From assembly GCF_042686175.1 (NCBI RefSeq), contig NZ_JBHUOR010000033.1, positions 1 to 64,000 of the forward strand: a DNA stretch of 64,000 bases. The letters run 5' to 3'. The stretch is from Kurthia populi (lineage in GTDB: Bacteria > Bacillota > Bacilli > Bacillales_A > Planococcaceae). The notes beneath the pieces were generated by a model that saw only the letters and a program-made list of their open reading frames with translations, was not told where the DNA came from and searched no databases. Below are positions 51,719-60,448 of the stretch, piece by piece (the first letter of the stretch is position 1; each line of letters opens with the position of its first letter). A program made the position numbers and the translations under genes.

Positions 51719-52723
51719 ATGTTGAGTTATATCGGAAGACGCTTATTGCAATTAATTCCTGTCCTTTTAGGAATGACGTTTATCGTCTTTCTAATTATTC
51801 GAGCAATACCCGGAGATCCGGCACAAGTTATTTTAGGCCAGCAAGCGACAGCAGAAGCGGTCAAGGCGCTACGTGAAAGTTTAGGTTTAGATAACCCATG
51901 GTACGTGCAATATTTTCAATATTTAGGTGAGCTATTACGCGGTGACTTGGGTACATCAATGCGAACACGCGAAGCCATTTCAACAGAGATTTGGCCGTAT
52001 TTAGCGGCGACGATTGAGCTAGCATTTTGTGCAATGGTATTAGCAATCGTTATTGGCGTGAATGCGGGCATTATTTCCGCGTGGTTCCAAAATTCATGGT
52101 TCGATTATGCAGCGATGATTTTAGCATTAATCGGTGTATCGATGCCCATCTTCTGGTTAGGGCTAATGTTCCAGTGGGGCTTTTCCATTCAGCTCGACTG
52201 GCTCCCAACATCTGGGCGTGAAGATGCGCGGAATCCAGTTGAGCCGATTACGCATTTATATTTAATTGATACGCTCGTCCAAGGACGTTTTGACCAATTC
52301 GGCGATGTCGTAAAGCATTTAATTTTACCGGCACTGGCGCTTGCGACGATTCCAATGGCCATTATTGCGCGAATGACACGCTCAAGCATGCTTGAAGTAA
52401 TGCGTGCGGATTATATTCGTACGGCACGCGCAAAAGGTCAAAAAACATTTTTAGTCGTGTATAAGCATGCATTGAAAAATGCCATTATTCCGGTATTAAC
52501 GGTCATCGGACTACAAACGGGTTTACTATTAGGGGGCGCCATTTTAACGGAAACCATCTTTAGTTGGCCAGGTGTAGGACGCTATATTTACGATGCGATT
52601 GGCTTCCGTGATTATCCAGTTATTCAGGCTGGTATTTTAATTATTGCGTTCTTGTTTATTTTAATTAATTTAATTGTGGATATTTTATACAGCTTTGTTG
52701 ATAAGCGGATTAAATATAACTAG
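51719..52723 (+). CDS. Peptide ABC transporter permease (DppB/OppB-like)
   Basis: 334 residues with six membrane helices. The N-terminal MLSYIGRRLLQLIPVLLGMTFIVFLIIRAIPGDPA and the EAA loop (MLEVMRADYIRTARAKGQKTFLVVYKHALKNAIIPV) are typical of the DppB class. GAGAGAGGTG precedes ATG 51719. It forms a heterodimeric channel with the next gene product. Confidence 0.95.
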   Translation: MLSYIGRRLLQLIPVLLGMTFIVFLIIRAIPGDPAQVILGQQATAEAVKALRESLGLDNPWYVQYFQYLGELLRGDLGTSMRTREAISTEIWPYLAATIELAFCAMVLAIVIGVNAGIISAWFQNSWFDYAAMILALIGVSMPIFWLGLMFQWGFSIQLDWLPTSGREDARNPVEPITHLYLIDTLVQGRFDQFGDVVKHLILPALALATIPMAIIARMTRSSMLEVMRADYIRTARAKGQKTFLVVYKHALKNAIIPVLTVIGLQTGLLLGGAILTETIFSWPGVGRYIYDAIGFRDYPVIQAGILIIAFLFILINLIVDILYSFVDKRIKYN

Positions 52724-52734
52724 GAGGGATTTTA

Positions 52735-53616
52735 ATGGCTACACAGCAAACACTTTCTACCGTGAAAGCAAAAGAAGCAGGGCCGTGGCTTAATGCATGG
52801 CGTAGCTTTAAGAAAAGCAAAGTATCCCTCATCGGTGCAGGGATTGTACTCGTGTTTATTATTTTAGCCATTTTGGCACCGCTTATTGCGCCACAAGGCA
52901 TTAATGAACAAAATTTAACACAGCGCTTGCAGCCACCATCTGGCACGCACTGGTTTGGTACCGATGATTTTGGCCGCGATATTTTCTCACGTGTTTTGTA
53001 CGGTGCACGGATTTCATTATGGGTCGGCTTCTTCTCAGTGATTGGCTCGATTGTTGTCGGGAGCTTACTCGGTATTTTAGCGGGCTACTATGGCCGCTGG
53101 GTCGATACAATTATTTCACGTATTTTTGATATTATGCTGGCGTTCCCAAGTATTTTACTAGCGATTTCAATCGTGGCGGTACTTGGCCCATCACTTCAAA
53201 ATGCGTTAATTGCCATTGCCATCGTTAATATTCCGAACTTTGGGCGCTTGATTCGCTCTAAAGTGCTGAGTATAAAGCAAGAGGAATACATTACATCAGC
53301 AAAAGCGATTGGTATGAAAGATGCGCGAATTTTATTTAAGCATATATTGCCAAATTCGATGGCACCTGTTATCGTGCAAGGGACACTTGCTGTAGCGACG
53401 GCGATTATTGAAGCAGCGGCACTTGGCTTCTTAGGCTTAGGTGCACAAGCGCCAACTCCTGAATGGGGAAAAATGCTTGCGGATGCGCGCGTTTATTTAG
53501 TGAATGCCCCGTGGACGATGATTTTCCCGGGTATTGCGATTATGTTAACGGTACTTGGCTTTAACTTAATGGGTGATGGGTTACGCGATGCACTCGATCC
53601 GAAAATGAAAAACTAA
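52735..53616 (+). CDS. Peptide ABC transporter permease (DppC/OppC-like)
   Basis: 293 residues with about six membrane helices. The DppC signature GTDDFGRDIFSRVLYGARISLWVG and the EAA loop (EEYITSAKAIGMKDARILFKHILPNSMAPVIV) are clear. It is the last gene of the five-gene operon ATPase-ATPase-binding protein-permease-permease; a terminator follows. AGGAGGG precedes ATG 52735. Confidence 0.95.
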   Translation: MATQQTLSTVKAKEAGPWLNAWRSFKKSKVSLIGAGIVLVFIILAILAPLIAPQGINEQNLTQRLQPPSGTHWFGTDDFGRDIFSRVLYGARISLWVGFFSVIGSIVVGSLLGILAGYYGRWVDTIISRIFDIMLAFPSILLAISIVAVLGPSLQNALIAIAIVNIPNFGRLIRSKVLSIKQEEYITSAKAIGMKDARILFKHILPNSMAPVIVQGTLAVATAIIEAAALGFLGLGAQAPTPEWGKMLADARVYLVNAPWTMIFPGIAIMLTVLGFNLMGDGLRDALDPKMKN

Positions 53617-53634
53617 AAAATCGTGACTGATAAA

Positions 53635-53680
53635 TTCGCAACAAAAAGAAGGAATCGCCAACGCGCGATTCCTTCTTTTT
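53635..53680. terminator. Bidirectional terminator, variant of the long-hairpin repeat core
   Basis: AAAAAGAAGGAATCG (53643-53657) and CGATTCCTTCTTTTT (53666-53680) are perfect arms. It is led by TTCGCAACAAAAA, shared with the repeats at 40476 and 60291, but the stem sequence differs. It ends the ABC operon and the convergent fabI. Confidence 0.85.
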
Positions 53681-53695
53681 ATGTTTATAAAGAAC

Positions 53696-54475
53696 TTAAA
53701 TACCTAAAATACTATAGCCAGCATCGACGTGAATCACTTCACCTGTCACACCAGTTGATAAGGCACTTAGCATGACGACAGACATATTTGCCACTTCTTG
53801 TGGTGTAATGTTACGACGTAATGGCGCAACTTCTTCAATTTTATTTAAAATTTTGTTAAATGAAGGGACGCCTTTTGCTGCTAATGTTTTAATGGCGCCA
53901 GCTGAAATGGCGTTGACACGAATATTGTCTTGGCCAATATCACTTGCAAGATAGCGTACGTTTGCTTCTAATGCGGCTTTCGCAACACCCATGACATTGT
54001 AACCGTCTAATACGCGCTCAGCTCCAAGATAGCTCATCGTAATAATTGAGCCACCTTCTGTCATATAAGGGCGTACAAGTTGTGCGGCTTTAATTAATGA
54101 ATAGGCGCTTGTATCTTGTGCAAACGCATAACCTTCACGAGATGTTTCAACGAAGCGATTTTTTAAATCTTCTGCATGTGCAAATGCAACAGAGTGCACA
54201 AGACCGTGGATCGTACCATATTTTTCACCGATGCTAGTGAACGCTTCTGTCATGCTATCGTCGCTATTCACGTCACATTGTACGATTGAGTAACGGCTTT
54301 CATCATAATCAGCTAAAAGCTTTGTTAATTTTGATAGGGAACGTTCTTTACGATACGTGAAAATAATATGTGCTTCTGCATCAAATAAGGCTTTTGAAAT
54401 ATGCCATGCAATGCTACGGTCATTGGCAACACCCATAACGATTACGTTTTTATCTTTTAATTGTAAAATATCCAT
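53696..54475 (-). CDS. fabI: Enoyl-[acyl-carrier-protein] reductase (NADH), FabI
   Basis: 259 residues of the short-chain dehydrogenase fold. The FabI-type nucleotide motif GVANDRSIAWHISKAL and the active Tyr-x6-Lys (YNVMGVAKAALEANVRYLASDIG) are present, followed by ISAGAIKTLAAKGV. It performs the last reduction of fatty acid elongation and is the classical triclosan target. AGGAGG lies before the ATG. A FapR operator upstream indicates control by malonyl-CoA. It is divergent from nothing; fer upstream is on the same strand. Confidence 0.97.
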   Translation of the reverse strand: MDILQLKDKNVIVMGVANDRSIAWHISKALFDAEAHIIFTYRKERSLSKLTKLLADYDESRYSIVQCDVNSDDSMTEAFTSIGEKYGTIHGLVHSVAFAHAEDLKNRFVETSREGYAFAQDTSAYSLIKAAQLVRPYMTEGGSIITMSYLGAERVLDGYNVMGVAKAALEANVRYLASDIGQDNIRVNAISAGAIKTLAAKGVPSFNKILNKIEEVAPLRRNITPQEVANMSVVMLSALSTGVTGEVIHVDAGYSILGI

Positions 54476-54501
54476 AATGGCCTCCTGTATGTAACTTACT
54501 G

Positions 54502-54518
54502 TTAGTACCTGATACTAA
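54502..54518 (-). promoter_or_regulatory. FapR operator upstream of fabI
   Basis: TTAGTACCTGATACTAA fits the FapR consensus (TTAGTACCTRRTACTAA) over all 17 bases. It lies 27 bases before the fabI start codon, where the promoter should be, so FapR would repress unless malonyl-CoA is high. Confidence 0.9.
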
Positions 54519-54526
54519 TATAGCAT

Positions 54527-54560
54527 AAAAAAAAACGCCCTACAACCAATTTGTAGGGCG
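54527..54560 (-). terminator. Terminator after fer
   Basis: On the minus strand CGCCCTACAA pairs with TTGTAGGGCG around 5 bases and is followed by nine T. Confidence 0.88.
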
Positions 54561-54566
54561 GAAAGA

Positions 54567-54815
54567 TTATTCGTATTTTAACGCGTCGCCGTCGAAAGTT
54601 TCGTCTGCCACTTTGATTGAATCAGTTGGGCAGCCTTCAAAAGCGTCCTCCATATCTTCCATTAAGTCTTCTGGAATCTCAACAGTACCTGTGTTATCAT
54701 CAAGAATAACAAATGCGATACCTTCGTCGTCGTAGTCATAGATATCTGGTGCAGCAGCGCCACAAGCGCCACAAGCGATGCAAGTATCTTTATCGACGAT
54801 TGTAAATTTAGCCAT
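54567..54815 (-). CDS. fer: 4Fe-4S ferredoxin Fer
   Basis: 82 residues, almost identical in pattern to B. subtilis Fer (MAKFTIVDKDTCIACGACGAAAPDIYDYDDEGIAF). Cys12, Cys15, Cys18 and a distal Cys-Pro (EGCPTDSI) bind one [4Fe-4S] cluster. It carries electrons for, among others, lipid desaturation and isoprenoid enzymes. The start is ATG 54815, 9 bases after AGGAGA; the frame is open further upstream without support. ypbB is divergent. Confidence 0.96.
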   Translation of the reverse strand: MAKFTIVDKDTCIACGACGAAAPDIYDYDDEGIAFVILDDNTGTVEIPEDLMEDMEDAFEGCPTDSIKVADETFDGDALKYE

Positions 54816-54920
54816 CTCTAAATCTCTCCTTCTTTTCTTCGTTCTTATATTCACTATACTATTTTAAGTCGCTTTTTCGCACATTTCAACCTAAATTACT
54901 AGAACTGGGAGGAAATATAC

Positions 54921-55937
54921 ATGTTTGCTACTAAATTAATCGTGTCTATTTTTGCCCGATACAACAATCAGCGCGGATCATCTGCCGTTTATCACCTATT
55001 TAAAGGGAAAAAATCTGGTCAGACGATTCAAGATGTCGGGCTTTTTCAATTGTATCCTTTTTTCAGTATAACACCAAAACTGACCAAGGCTCAATACGAT
55101 ACCTATATTGAAGAAATTTTTACCGCACAATTCATCCTTTTGACGGAGGAAAATGTCGTCGTGACCGATAAAGGACGTCAATTAATAGAAGATTTCCGTC
55201 CTGTAGGTTTCGATGGCTGGCATTATCGCGGACGAGAGCTGTCGTTTTTTAAACGTTTGGCACTCGTTGTTCAAACGCTTTCGAATGCACCCCATACGAT
55301 GCGCTTTTTGCCGATTGAGCAAGACGGTGTCACACAGCGCTTTGTAAAAGATTATTTACGGTATCACGATTTCCAACAGCCTGCATTTCAACAACAGTTT
55401 ACGACACAATTAATGGAGTTGGTTGCTAGCTTACCAGTCGAGGAGCGTTCAAAGCAAGTGTTAAGCTATCGACTAAGCGGATATCAACAAAGCGGTTATA
55501 CATGGCAGCAACTAGCCGTTTTCTTAGACGAGGATATATTAAGCTTGCAGTTACGTTTTACTAGCTGTTTACATAGCATGATAAATGAAGTGCGCAATTA
55601 TCCATTACTCGCTGATTTAGCGCAAAATATCCGGATTGAACAATTGTTAACACAATCGACACAAAAAACAGCTGACCTTTTTTATAAGGGCTATTCATTG
55701 GAGCAAATTGCGCAGTATCGTCGTCTAAAAACGAGTACAATTGAAGACCATTTAGCCGAGATGGCGATGAATGATCCACAGTTTCCATTGACGCAGTTTG
55801 TGCCAGAGGAGCTTGCGCTAGCGATTCGTGAACGTACAAAGCAGCTACAAACGACGAAGCTACGCATAATTAAAGAGAGTGTTCCACAAGCAAGTTATTT
55901 TCAAATTCGTTTAGTGCTTGCGGCAAAGGGGGAATAA
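54921..55937 (+). CDS. ypbB: YpbB-like helix-turn-helix protein, RecQ partner
   Basis: 338 residues. The C-terminal region (about 240-330; TADLFYKGYSLEQIAQYRRLKTSTIEDHLAEMA) is a helicase-associated helix-turn-helix. The remainder has no clear catalytic motif. In B. subtilis ypbB immediately precedes recS (recQ-like), as here with no gap, which suggests that the two proteins function together in DNA repair. GGGAGGA precedes ATG 54921. Confidence 0.88.
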   Translation: MFATKLIVSIFARYNNQRGSSAVYHLFKGKKSGQTIQDVGLFQLYPFFSITPKLTKAQYDTYIEEIFTAQFILLTEENVVVTDKGRQLIEDFRPVGFDGWHYRGRELSFFKRLALVVQTLSNAPHTMRFLPIEQDGVTQRFVKDYLRYHDFQQPAFQQQFTTQLMELVASLPVEERSKQVLSYRLSGYQQSGYTWQQLAVFLDEDILSLQLRFTSCLHSMINEVRNYPLLADLAQNIRIEQLLTQSTQKTADLFYKGYSLEQIAQYRRLKTSTIEDHLAEMAMNDPQFPLTQFVPEELALAIRERTKQLQTTKLRIIKESVPQASYFQIRLVLAAKGE

Positions 55938-57362
55938 ATGATGGAGTTACAACAAATTTTACAACAGCGCTTTGGCTATGATGCGTTTCGTGAGGGCCAG
56001 CAAGAAATTATTGAAGCGGTACTTAGTGGGCATGATACGCTAGCATTACTACCAACAGGTATGGGGAAATCACTCTGCTATCAATTGCCAGGGTATGTTG
56101 TTGAAGGAACCATCCTTGTCATTTCGCCGTTATTATCATTAATGCAAGACCAGGTGGAGCAATTGCGACAGTTTGGGGAAAAACGCGTGGCAGCACTGAA
56201 CTCTTTTTTATCATTTGATGATAAACAGTTTGTATGGCAGCACTTCGATGCCTTTCGTTTTTTATTTTTATCACCTGAAATGCTTGCTAGTGATGCTGTA
56301 AAGAATCGTTTGCAACAGATGAAGCTAGGACTAATCGTTGTTGACGAGGCCCATTGTATTTCGCAGTGGGGCTTTGATTTCCGTCCGGAATATTTACAAA
56401 TTGCAGAGGCACTTCCGAAAGAGCGGCCACCAATTTTGGCGCTTAGTGCGACTGCAACGAACCAAATTATGAGGGATATTACGCATTATTTAGGCATGGA
56501 AAAAGTATCGACATTTATTCATTCAGTTGACCGTAAAAACATTCATTATGAAGCAGTTGAAACGACATCGTTTGAGAAGGCGAATGCCATTATTCAGCAA
56601 GTTACGCAGTTTGAAGGACCTGGCATTATTTATACGCAGTCGCGTAAACGAACGATGGAATATGCGTCCATGCTGCAACAAGTAGGTATCCGTGCTACTT
56701 TTTATCACGGTGGTATGGAACAGCAGGACCGCATGTTTGTACAGCGTCAGTTTATGCATGATGAAGTAGACTGGATTTGTGCGACAAATGCATTTGGTAT
56801 GGGGATTCATAAAAATAATATCCGTCAAATTATTCATGATCATCTGCCACAAAATGTCGCAAGCTATATGCAGGAAGTTGGACGAGCAGGGCGTGACGGT
56901 GGTGAGGCGCTAGCGACGCTTTACTATGAAAAACGTGATGCGGAGCGTACGCTTGAAATGGCAACACTTGATTTACCAACAGATTGGCATATTTCGCGTT
57001 ACATGGCGTGTGAGGAGCCACAGCAGCTTGTTGAAGCCGGAGAAATGACCGAAACAGCTTTTCGTGTCCTGCACTATTGGATGCGTCAGCTAGCTCCTTT
57101 ACAAGTGTCACAAAAAATTCAAGAGCTAGCGTCAGAAAAGCAACAGCAGGTGATGGCCCTTGCAAAAATTATCACAGCGCCATGTATTCGCACACAATTA
57201 GTAGCCTATTTTGATGAGGAATTGCTAGAAAAACCAAAAAATTGCTGTTCAGGCTGTGGATTGCAGAAAAGCGAGATTTTAGCACCATATATCGAAAAAA
57301 ATGAACCAAAAGCATTGGAAAACTGGCAATGGCGTCTCAAACATTTATTACCATTTAATTGA
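55938..57362 (+). CDS. recS: RecQ-family ATP-dependent DNA helicase (RecS-like)
   Basis: 474 residues. Superfamily 2 helicase motifs in order: Q-motif FGYDAFREGQ, Walker A LLPTGMGKSLCYQLP, DEAH box VVDEAHCISQWG, SAT (ALSATAT), motif V/VI (ATNAFGMGIHKNNIRQIIH, QEVGRAGRDG). A zinc-binding Cys set follows (C at YMACEEP, CCSGCG). The short C terminus lacks an HRDC domain, like B. subtilis RecS rather than RecQ. It unwinds recombination intermediates. The start is ATG 55938 or 55941, after AAAGGGGG; it directly follows ypbB. Confidence 0.93.
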   Translation: MMELQQILQQRFGYDAFREGQQEIIEAVLSGHDTLALLPTGMGKSLCYQLPGYVVEGTILVISPLLSLMQDQVEQLRQFGEKRVAALNSFLSFDDKQFVWQHFDAFRFLFLSPEMLASDAVKNRLQQMKLGLIVVDEAHCISQWGFDFRPEYLQIAEALPKERPPILALSATATNQIMRDITHYLGMEKVSTFIHSVDRKNIHYEAVETTSFEKANAIIQQVTQFEGPGIIYTQSRKRTMEYASMLQQVGIRATFYHGGMEQQDRMFVQRQFMHDEVDWICATNAFGMGIHKNNIRQIIHDHLPQNVASYMQEVGRAGRDGGEALATLYYEKRDAERTLEMATLDLPTDWHISRYMACEEPQQLVEAGEMTETAFRVLHYWMRQLAPLQVSQKIQELASEKQQQVMALAKIITAPCIRTQLVAYFDEELLEKPKNCCSGCGLQKSEILAPYIEKNEPKALENWQWRLKHLLPFN

Positions 57363-57378
57363 AGCGACGACGGAATGC

Positions 57379-57407
57379 TTTTCAAACGACAAAGCGCATA
57401 TTATAAT
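57379..57407 (+). promoter_or_regulatory. Sigma-A type promoter of the LysM gene
   Basis: TTTTCA (57379-57384) and consensus TATAAT (57402-57407) with a 17-base spacer, 31 bases before the start codon. Confidence 0.7.
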
Positions 57408-57437
57408 ATGAAATGGCTATGAAAAAGGGGGATAAAC

Positions 57438-58322
57438 ATGTCTCAAAATAACTATCGAGATAAAGTTGAAGCGCATCGTCAATCCATTGAAGTGGCTGGT
57501 AGCGATGCACAAACAAATCCCGGACGTGCTTCACGTAGAGCGGCTCGAAATGGACAAGAGAAAAAGAATAATAATAAATTAATTACAATTTTAGGCAGTA
57601 TTTTTGTTCTTGTACCTGTGCTGATTCTCGTGTACTTTAGTTTCTTTGCAAATTCCGGTGATAAAACGACACAAGATTTAGCAAATAGTGATGTAAATGT
57701 ACAATCAAGCAATGGCAACGGTTCATCTAATAGTGGTGCTGTTGCAACTGATGACGATAAAGACAAGCAAACAAAAGCACAACAAATAGAGCAAGAAAAA
57801 GCAAAAAAAGCAGCAGAAGCGCAAGAAAAAGCTGAAAAGAAAAAAGCGGCTGAAGAAAAAGCGAAAAAAGAACGGATAGCGAAGAAAAAAGCGGCCAAAG
57901 AAAAGGCTGCAAAAGAGAAAGCAGCGAAAGAGGCTGCAGCAAAAGCAGCAGCACAAAAGGCCGCAGCCGAAAAAGCGGCAGCTGAAAAAGCAGCAAAAGC
58001 AGCGGCGCAAAAAGCTGCGCAGGAAAAAGCAGCAAAAGAGGCCGCAGCAAAGGCCGCAGCCGAAAAAGCGGCAGCTGAGAAAGCAGCAAAAGAAAAGGCT
58101 GCAAAAGAAGCTGCAGGTGCAGCACCAAATACAACAACATCAGCTTATCGCCAATCAATCCAAAATGGCTATTTACACAATGCCTCTGCAGGAGATACCG
58201 TTCAAAGTATTTCAATCCGTTACTACGGTTCAACAGCAAAAGCAGCACAAATCCGCCAGTTAAATGGCTTATCATCTGATAAAGTACAAGCAGGCGTAAA
58301 AATTGCCTTACCAATGCAATAA
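57438..58322 (+). CDS. ypbE: YpbE-like membrane-anchored LysM protein with Ala/Lys/Glu repeat stalk
   Basis: 294 residues. A basic cytoplasmic N terminus (about 1-48), one membrane helix (about 50-70), a short Asn/Ser/Asp linker, then a very regular Ala-Lys-Glu region (about 110-225; many AAKEKAAK, AAAEKAAAEKAAK units) that should form an extended helical stalk, and a C-terminal LysM domain (HNASAGDTVQSISIRYYGSTAKAAQIRQLNGL) that binds peptidoglycan. In B. subtilis ypbE lies in the same recS neighbourhood. The repeat region is prone to length variation. AAAGGGGG precedes ATG 57438. Confidence 0.88.
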   Translation: MSQNNYRDKVEAHRQSIEVAGSDAQTNPGRASRRAARNGQEKKNNNKLITILGSIFVLVPVLILVYFSFFANSGDKTTQDLANSDVNVQSSNGNGSSNSGAVATDDDKDKQTKAQQIEQEKAKKAAEAQEKAEKKKAAEEKAKKERIAKKKAAKEKAAKEKAAKEAAAKAAAQKAAAEKAAAEKAAKAAAQKAAQEKAAKEAAAKAAAEKAAAEKAAKEKAAKEAAGAAPNTTTSAYRQSIQNGYLHNASAGDTVQSISIRYYGSTAKAAQIRQLNGLSSDKVQAGVKIALPMQ

Positions 58323-58329
58323 GGAATAA

Positions 58330-58364
58330 AGAGAGGTTCAGGAAATATTCTGAGCCTCTTTTTT
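58330..58364 (+). terminator. Rho-independent terminator
   Basis: GAGAGG(T)TCAG pairs with CTGA(G)CCTCTT and is followed by T residues. Confidence 0.8.
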
Positions 58365-58447
58365 AATGAGCTCGAACAAGTGACAAATTTCAAATATATA
58401 GTAAAATAGATTCGGTAAAGAATATGATATAAAAAGGAATGACAACT

Positions 58448-59407
58448 ATGCGTCAAGAAGATGCGATTATTGTTGGCGGTGGCCCTTGTGGTCTTGCGGC
58501 AGCAATCGCTTTACAAAAAATTGGACTAAACCCAATCGTCATTGAAAAAGGCAATATCGTGAATGCGATTTATAATTACCCAACGCACCAAACATTTTTC
58601 TCATCAAGTGAAAAATTAGCGATTGGCGATGTACCATTTATTATTGAAGGTCAAAAACCAAAACGTAATCAAGCACTCGTTTACTATCGTGAGGTTGTAA
58701 AACGAAAAGATATTCAAATCCATCGTTTTGAGAAGGTCGAGCATGTTACAAAGCAAGGCCAATCATTTATTGTGAAAACATCTAAGGATACGTATGAAAC
58801 ACCGTATGTGGTTATTGCGACAGGCTACTACGATCATCCGAATTATATGGGCATTGACGGTGAAAACTTACCGAAAGTGATGCACTATTTCAAAGAGGGG
58901 CATCCTTATTTTGATACGGATGTACTTGTAATTGGTGGCAAGAACTCAGCAATTGATGCGGGACTTGCACTGCATAAAGCTGGGGCTCGTGTGACAGTTG
59001 CCTATCGTGGTAGTGAATACTCATCAAGCATTAAACCGTGGGTACTACCAGATTTTGCGGCACTTGCACGTGATGAAAGTATTCAGATGTTATTTAATAC
59101 AAGCGTGGAAAAAATCGATGATACAACAGTGACATTAACAGTGGATGGTGAAGAAAAAGTCATTGCGAATGATTTTGTTTTTGCGATGACAGGCTATCAC
59201 CCAGATCACTCATTTATTCGTGAAATGGGTGTGACAGTAGATGCTGAAACAGGGCGTCCAACATTTAATCCTGAAACAATGGAAACAAATGTGGAAGGGT
59301 TGTTTATTGCGGGTGTTATTGCAGCAGGTAATAATGCAAATGAAATCTTTATCGAAAATGGCCGCTTCCACGGCGACCAAATCGCTGCATGTATTACGGC
59401 GAAATAA
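58448..59407 (+). CDS. ypdA: Bacillithiol disulfide reductase YpdA (Bdr)
   Basis: 319 residues. FAD- and NADPH-dependent oxidoreductase: the FAD motif is IIVGGGPCGLAAAIAL, with the conserved Cys of Bdr proteins next to the glycine loop, and the NADPH motif is DVLVIGGKNSAIDAGLALHKAGA. It reduces oxidised bacillithiol. The start is ATG 58448, 9 bases after AAGGA; ATG 58439 overlaps the site. gudB, which precedes ypdA in B. subtilis, is absent. Confidence 0.95.
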   Translation: MRQEDAIIVGGGPCGLAAAIALQKIGLNPIVIEKGNIVNAIYNYPTHQTFFSSSEKLAIGDVPFIIEGQKPKRNQALVYYREVVKRKDIQIHRFEKVEHVTKQGQSFIVKTSKDTYETPYVVIATGYYDHPNYMGIDGENLPKVMHYFKEGHPYFDTDVLVIGGKNSAIDAGLALHKAGARVTVAYRGSEYSSSIKPWVLPDFAALARDESIQMLFNTSVEKIDDTTVTLTVDGEEKVIANDFVFAMTGYHPDHSFIREMGVTVDAETGRPTFNPETMETNVEGLFIAGVIAAGNNANEIFIENGRFHGDQIAACITAK

Positions 59408-59420
59408 CATTAGTGAATTA

Positions 59421-59450
59421 AGCATTACTTTGCTAAGTAGTGCTTTTTTT
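59421..59450 (+). terminator. Rho-independent terminator after ypdA
   Basis: AGCATTACTT pairs with AAGTAGTGCT (one G-T) and is followed by seven T. Confidence 0.8.
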
Positions 59451-59460
59451 ACTGCGTTTA

Positions 59461-59547
59461 TGTATGCAATATATTACGAGGACGTAAAAATTGTCTTAGC
59501 GAAATTTGTCACGTATTTAAATGTAGTTTATAATGTATGCAATATAT
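59461..59547 (+). promoter_or_regulatory. Promoter and tandem operator of the GntR-family gene
   Basis: TGTATGCAATATAT occurs exactly at 59461-59474 and 59534-59547. A promoter, TTGTCA (59506-59511) and TATAAT (59529-59534) with 17-base spacing, lies between, and the second repeat begins at the last base of the -10. The layout fits autorepression by looping or co-operative binding. Confidence 0.7.
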
Positions 59548-59570
59548 AAGAATTCGGGAGAGGTGACACG

Positions 59571-60233
59571 ATGCCAATACCAAAGGACTTCATGAAACCC
59601 GCACGTTTATCAGCAAAGGAACGTGCCTTTTTACAACTACAAGAATGGATTATTGATGGGACGTTGCAACCATTAGAAAAATTAAATGATGCAGAGCTTG
59701 CGACTGCGCTAGGCGTCAGTCGTACGCCCGTACGCGAAGCATTACAATTATTAAATGCACAGGGCTTTGTTGAAATGCATCCCGGTGTAGCAACACAAGT
59801 AACCGCTGTTAATAATGCCGATGTCGAAAAGATTTTACCCGTATTAGCGGCATTGCAAGCATTAGCTGCTGAGGAAGTATCTCAAAAAGGCGTAACAGCT
59901 TCATTTATCCAACAGCTACGCGCTAAAAATGCGGAATTTGCGTTAGCAATTGAAAGTCAAAACTTCTATTTAGCGTTAAAACTAGATGATGAATTGCACA
60001 CATTAATTATTCAAGAAGCAGAAAATGAATATATTGCAAATCCTGTGTCGAATTTTCAAGCACATGTGCGCCGCTTATTCTTCCATAACTCGATTATTTT
60101 AACCGCACAATCTGTTGTCGAGCATGAGAAGTTAATTGCATCCCTTGAAGCGCAGGATGCCGAAACAGCGCATGCCATTACAAAGCAAAACTGGGTACGT
60201 GCAACAGAGGAATATGCATCTCGCACAAAATAA
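59571..60233 (+). CDS. GntR-family regulator, FadR/FCD subgroup
   Basis: 220 residues. N-terminal winged helix (AFLQLQEWIIDGTLQPLEKLNDAELATALGVSRTPVREALQLLNAQGFVEMHPGVATQV) and an all-helical FCD ligand domain with the metal/ligand positions DDELHTLI. The target genes are unknown; tandem operators before its own promoter indicate autoregulation. GGGAGAGGTG precedes ATG 59571. Confidence 0.9.
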   Translation: MPIPKDFMKPARLSAKERAFLQLQEWIIDGTLQPLEKLNDAELATALGVSRTPVREALQLLNAQGFVEMHPGVATQVTAVNNADVEKILPVLAALQALAAEEVSQKGVTASFIQQLRAKNAEFALAIESQNFYLALKLDDELHTLIIQEAENEYIANPVSNFQAHVRRLFFHNSIILTAQSVVEHEKLIASLEAQDAETAHAITKQNWVRATEEYASRTK

Positions 60234-60290
60234 TTATTAATAGAAACGACTGGAATACTACGAAATGTCCAGCTGAAAAATAAGCATAAG

Positions 60291-60434
60291 AAAAGAAGAG
60301 ACTTTGACAAAATACGTCATTTTTCTTTTTTAGCGTTCGCAATAAAAAACCGGAACCGTGCCACAGCGCGATTCCGGTTTTTTTATGTTCATATCAGAGG
60401 TTGTTTTTACACGTCTATCCTAGCCTCTTCTTTT
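60291..60434. repeat. Long-hairpin intergenic repeat element, copy B
   Basis: Outer arms AAAAGAAGAG (60291-60300) and CTCTTCTTTT (60425-60434) are perfect. The inner stem is AAAAAACCGGAA (60344-60355) with TTCCGGTTTTTT (60372-60383), led by GTTCGCAATAAAAAA. The element is homologous along its length to 40476-40604, with base changes in one outer arm matched in the other. It can act as a bidirectional terminator. Confidence 0.85.
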
Positions 60435-60448
60435 GATTAGTCATGCTT

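Noticed and set aside
57479..58314. Long minus-strand frames rich in Leu, Phe and Cys opposite the LysM gene
   Set aside because: They are the reverse reading of the Ala/Lys/Glu repeat codons and have no start signals.
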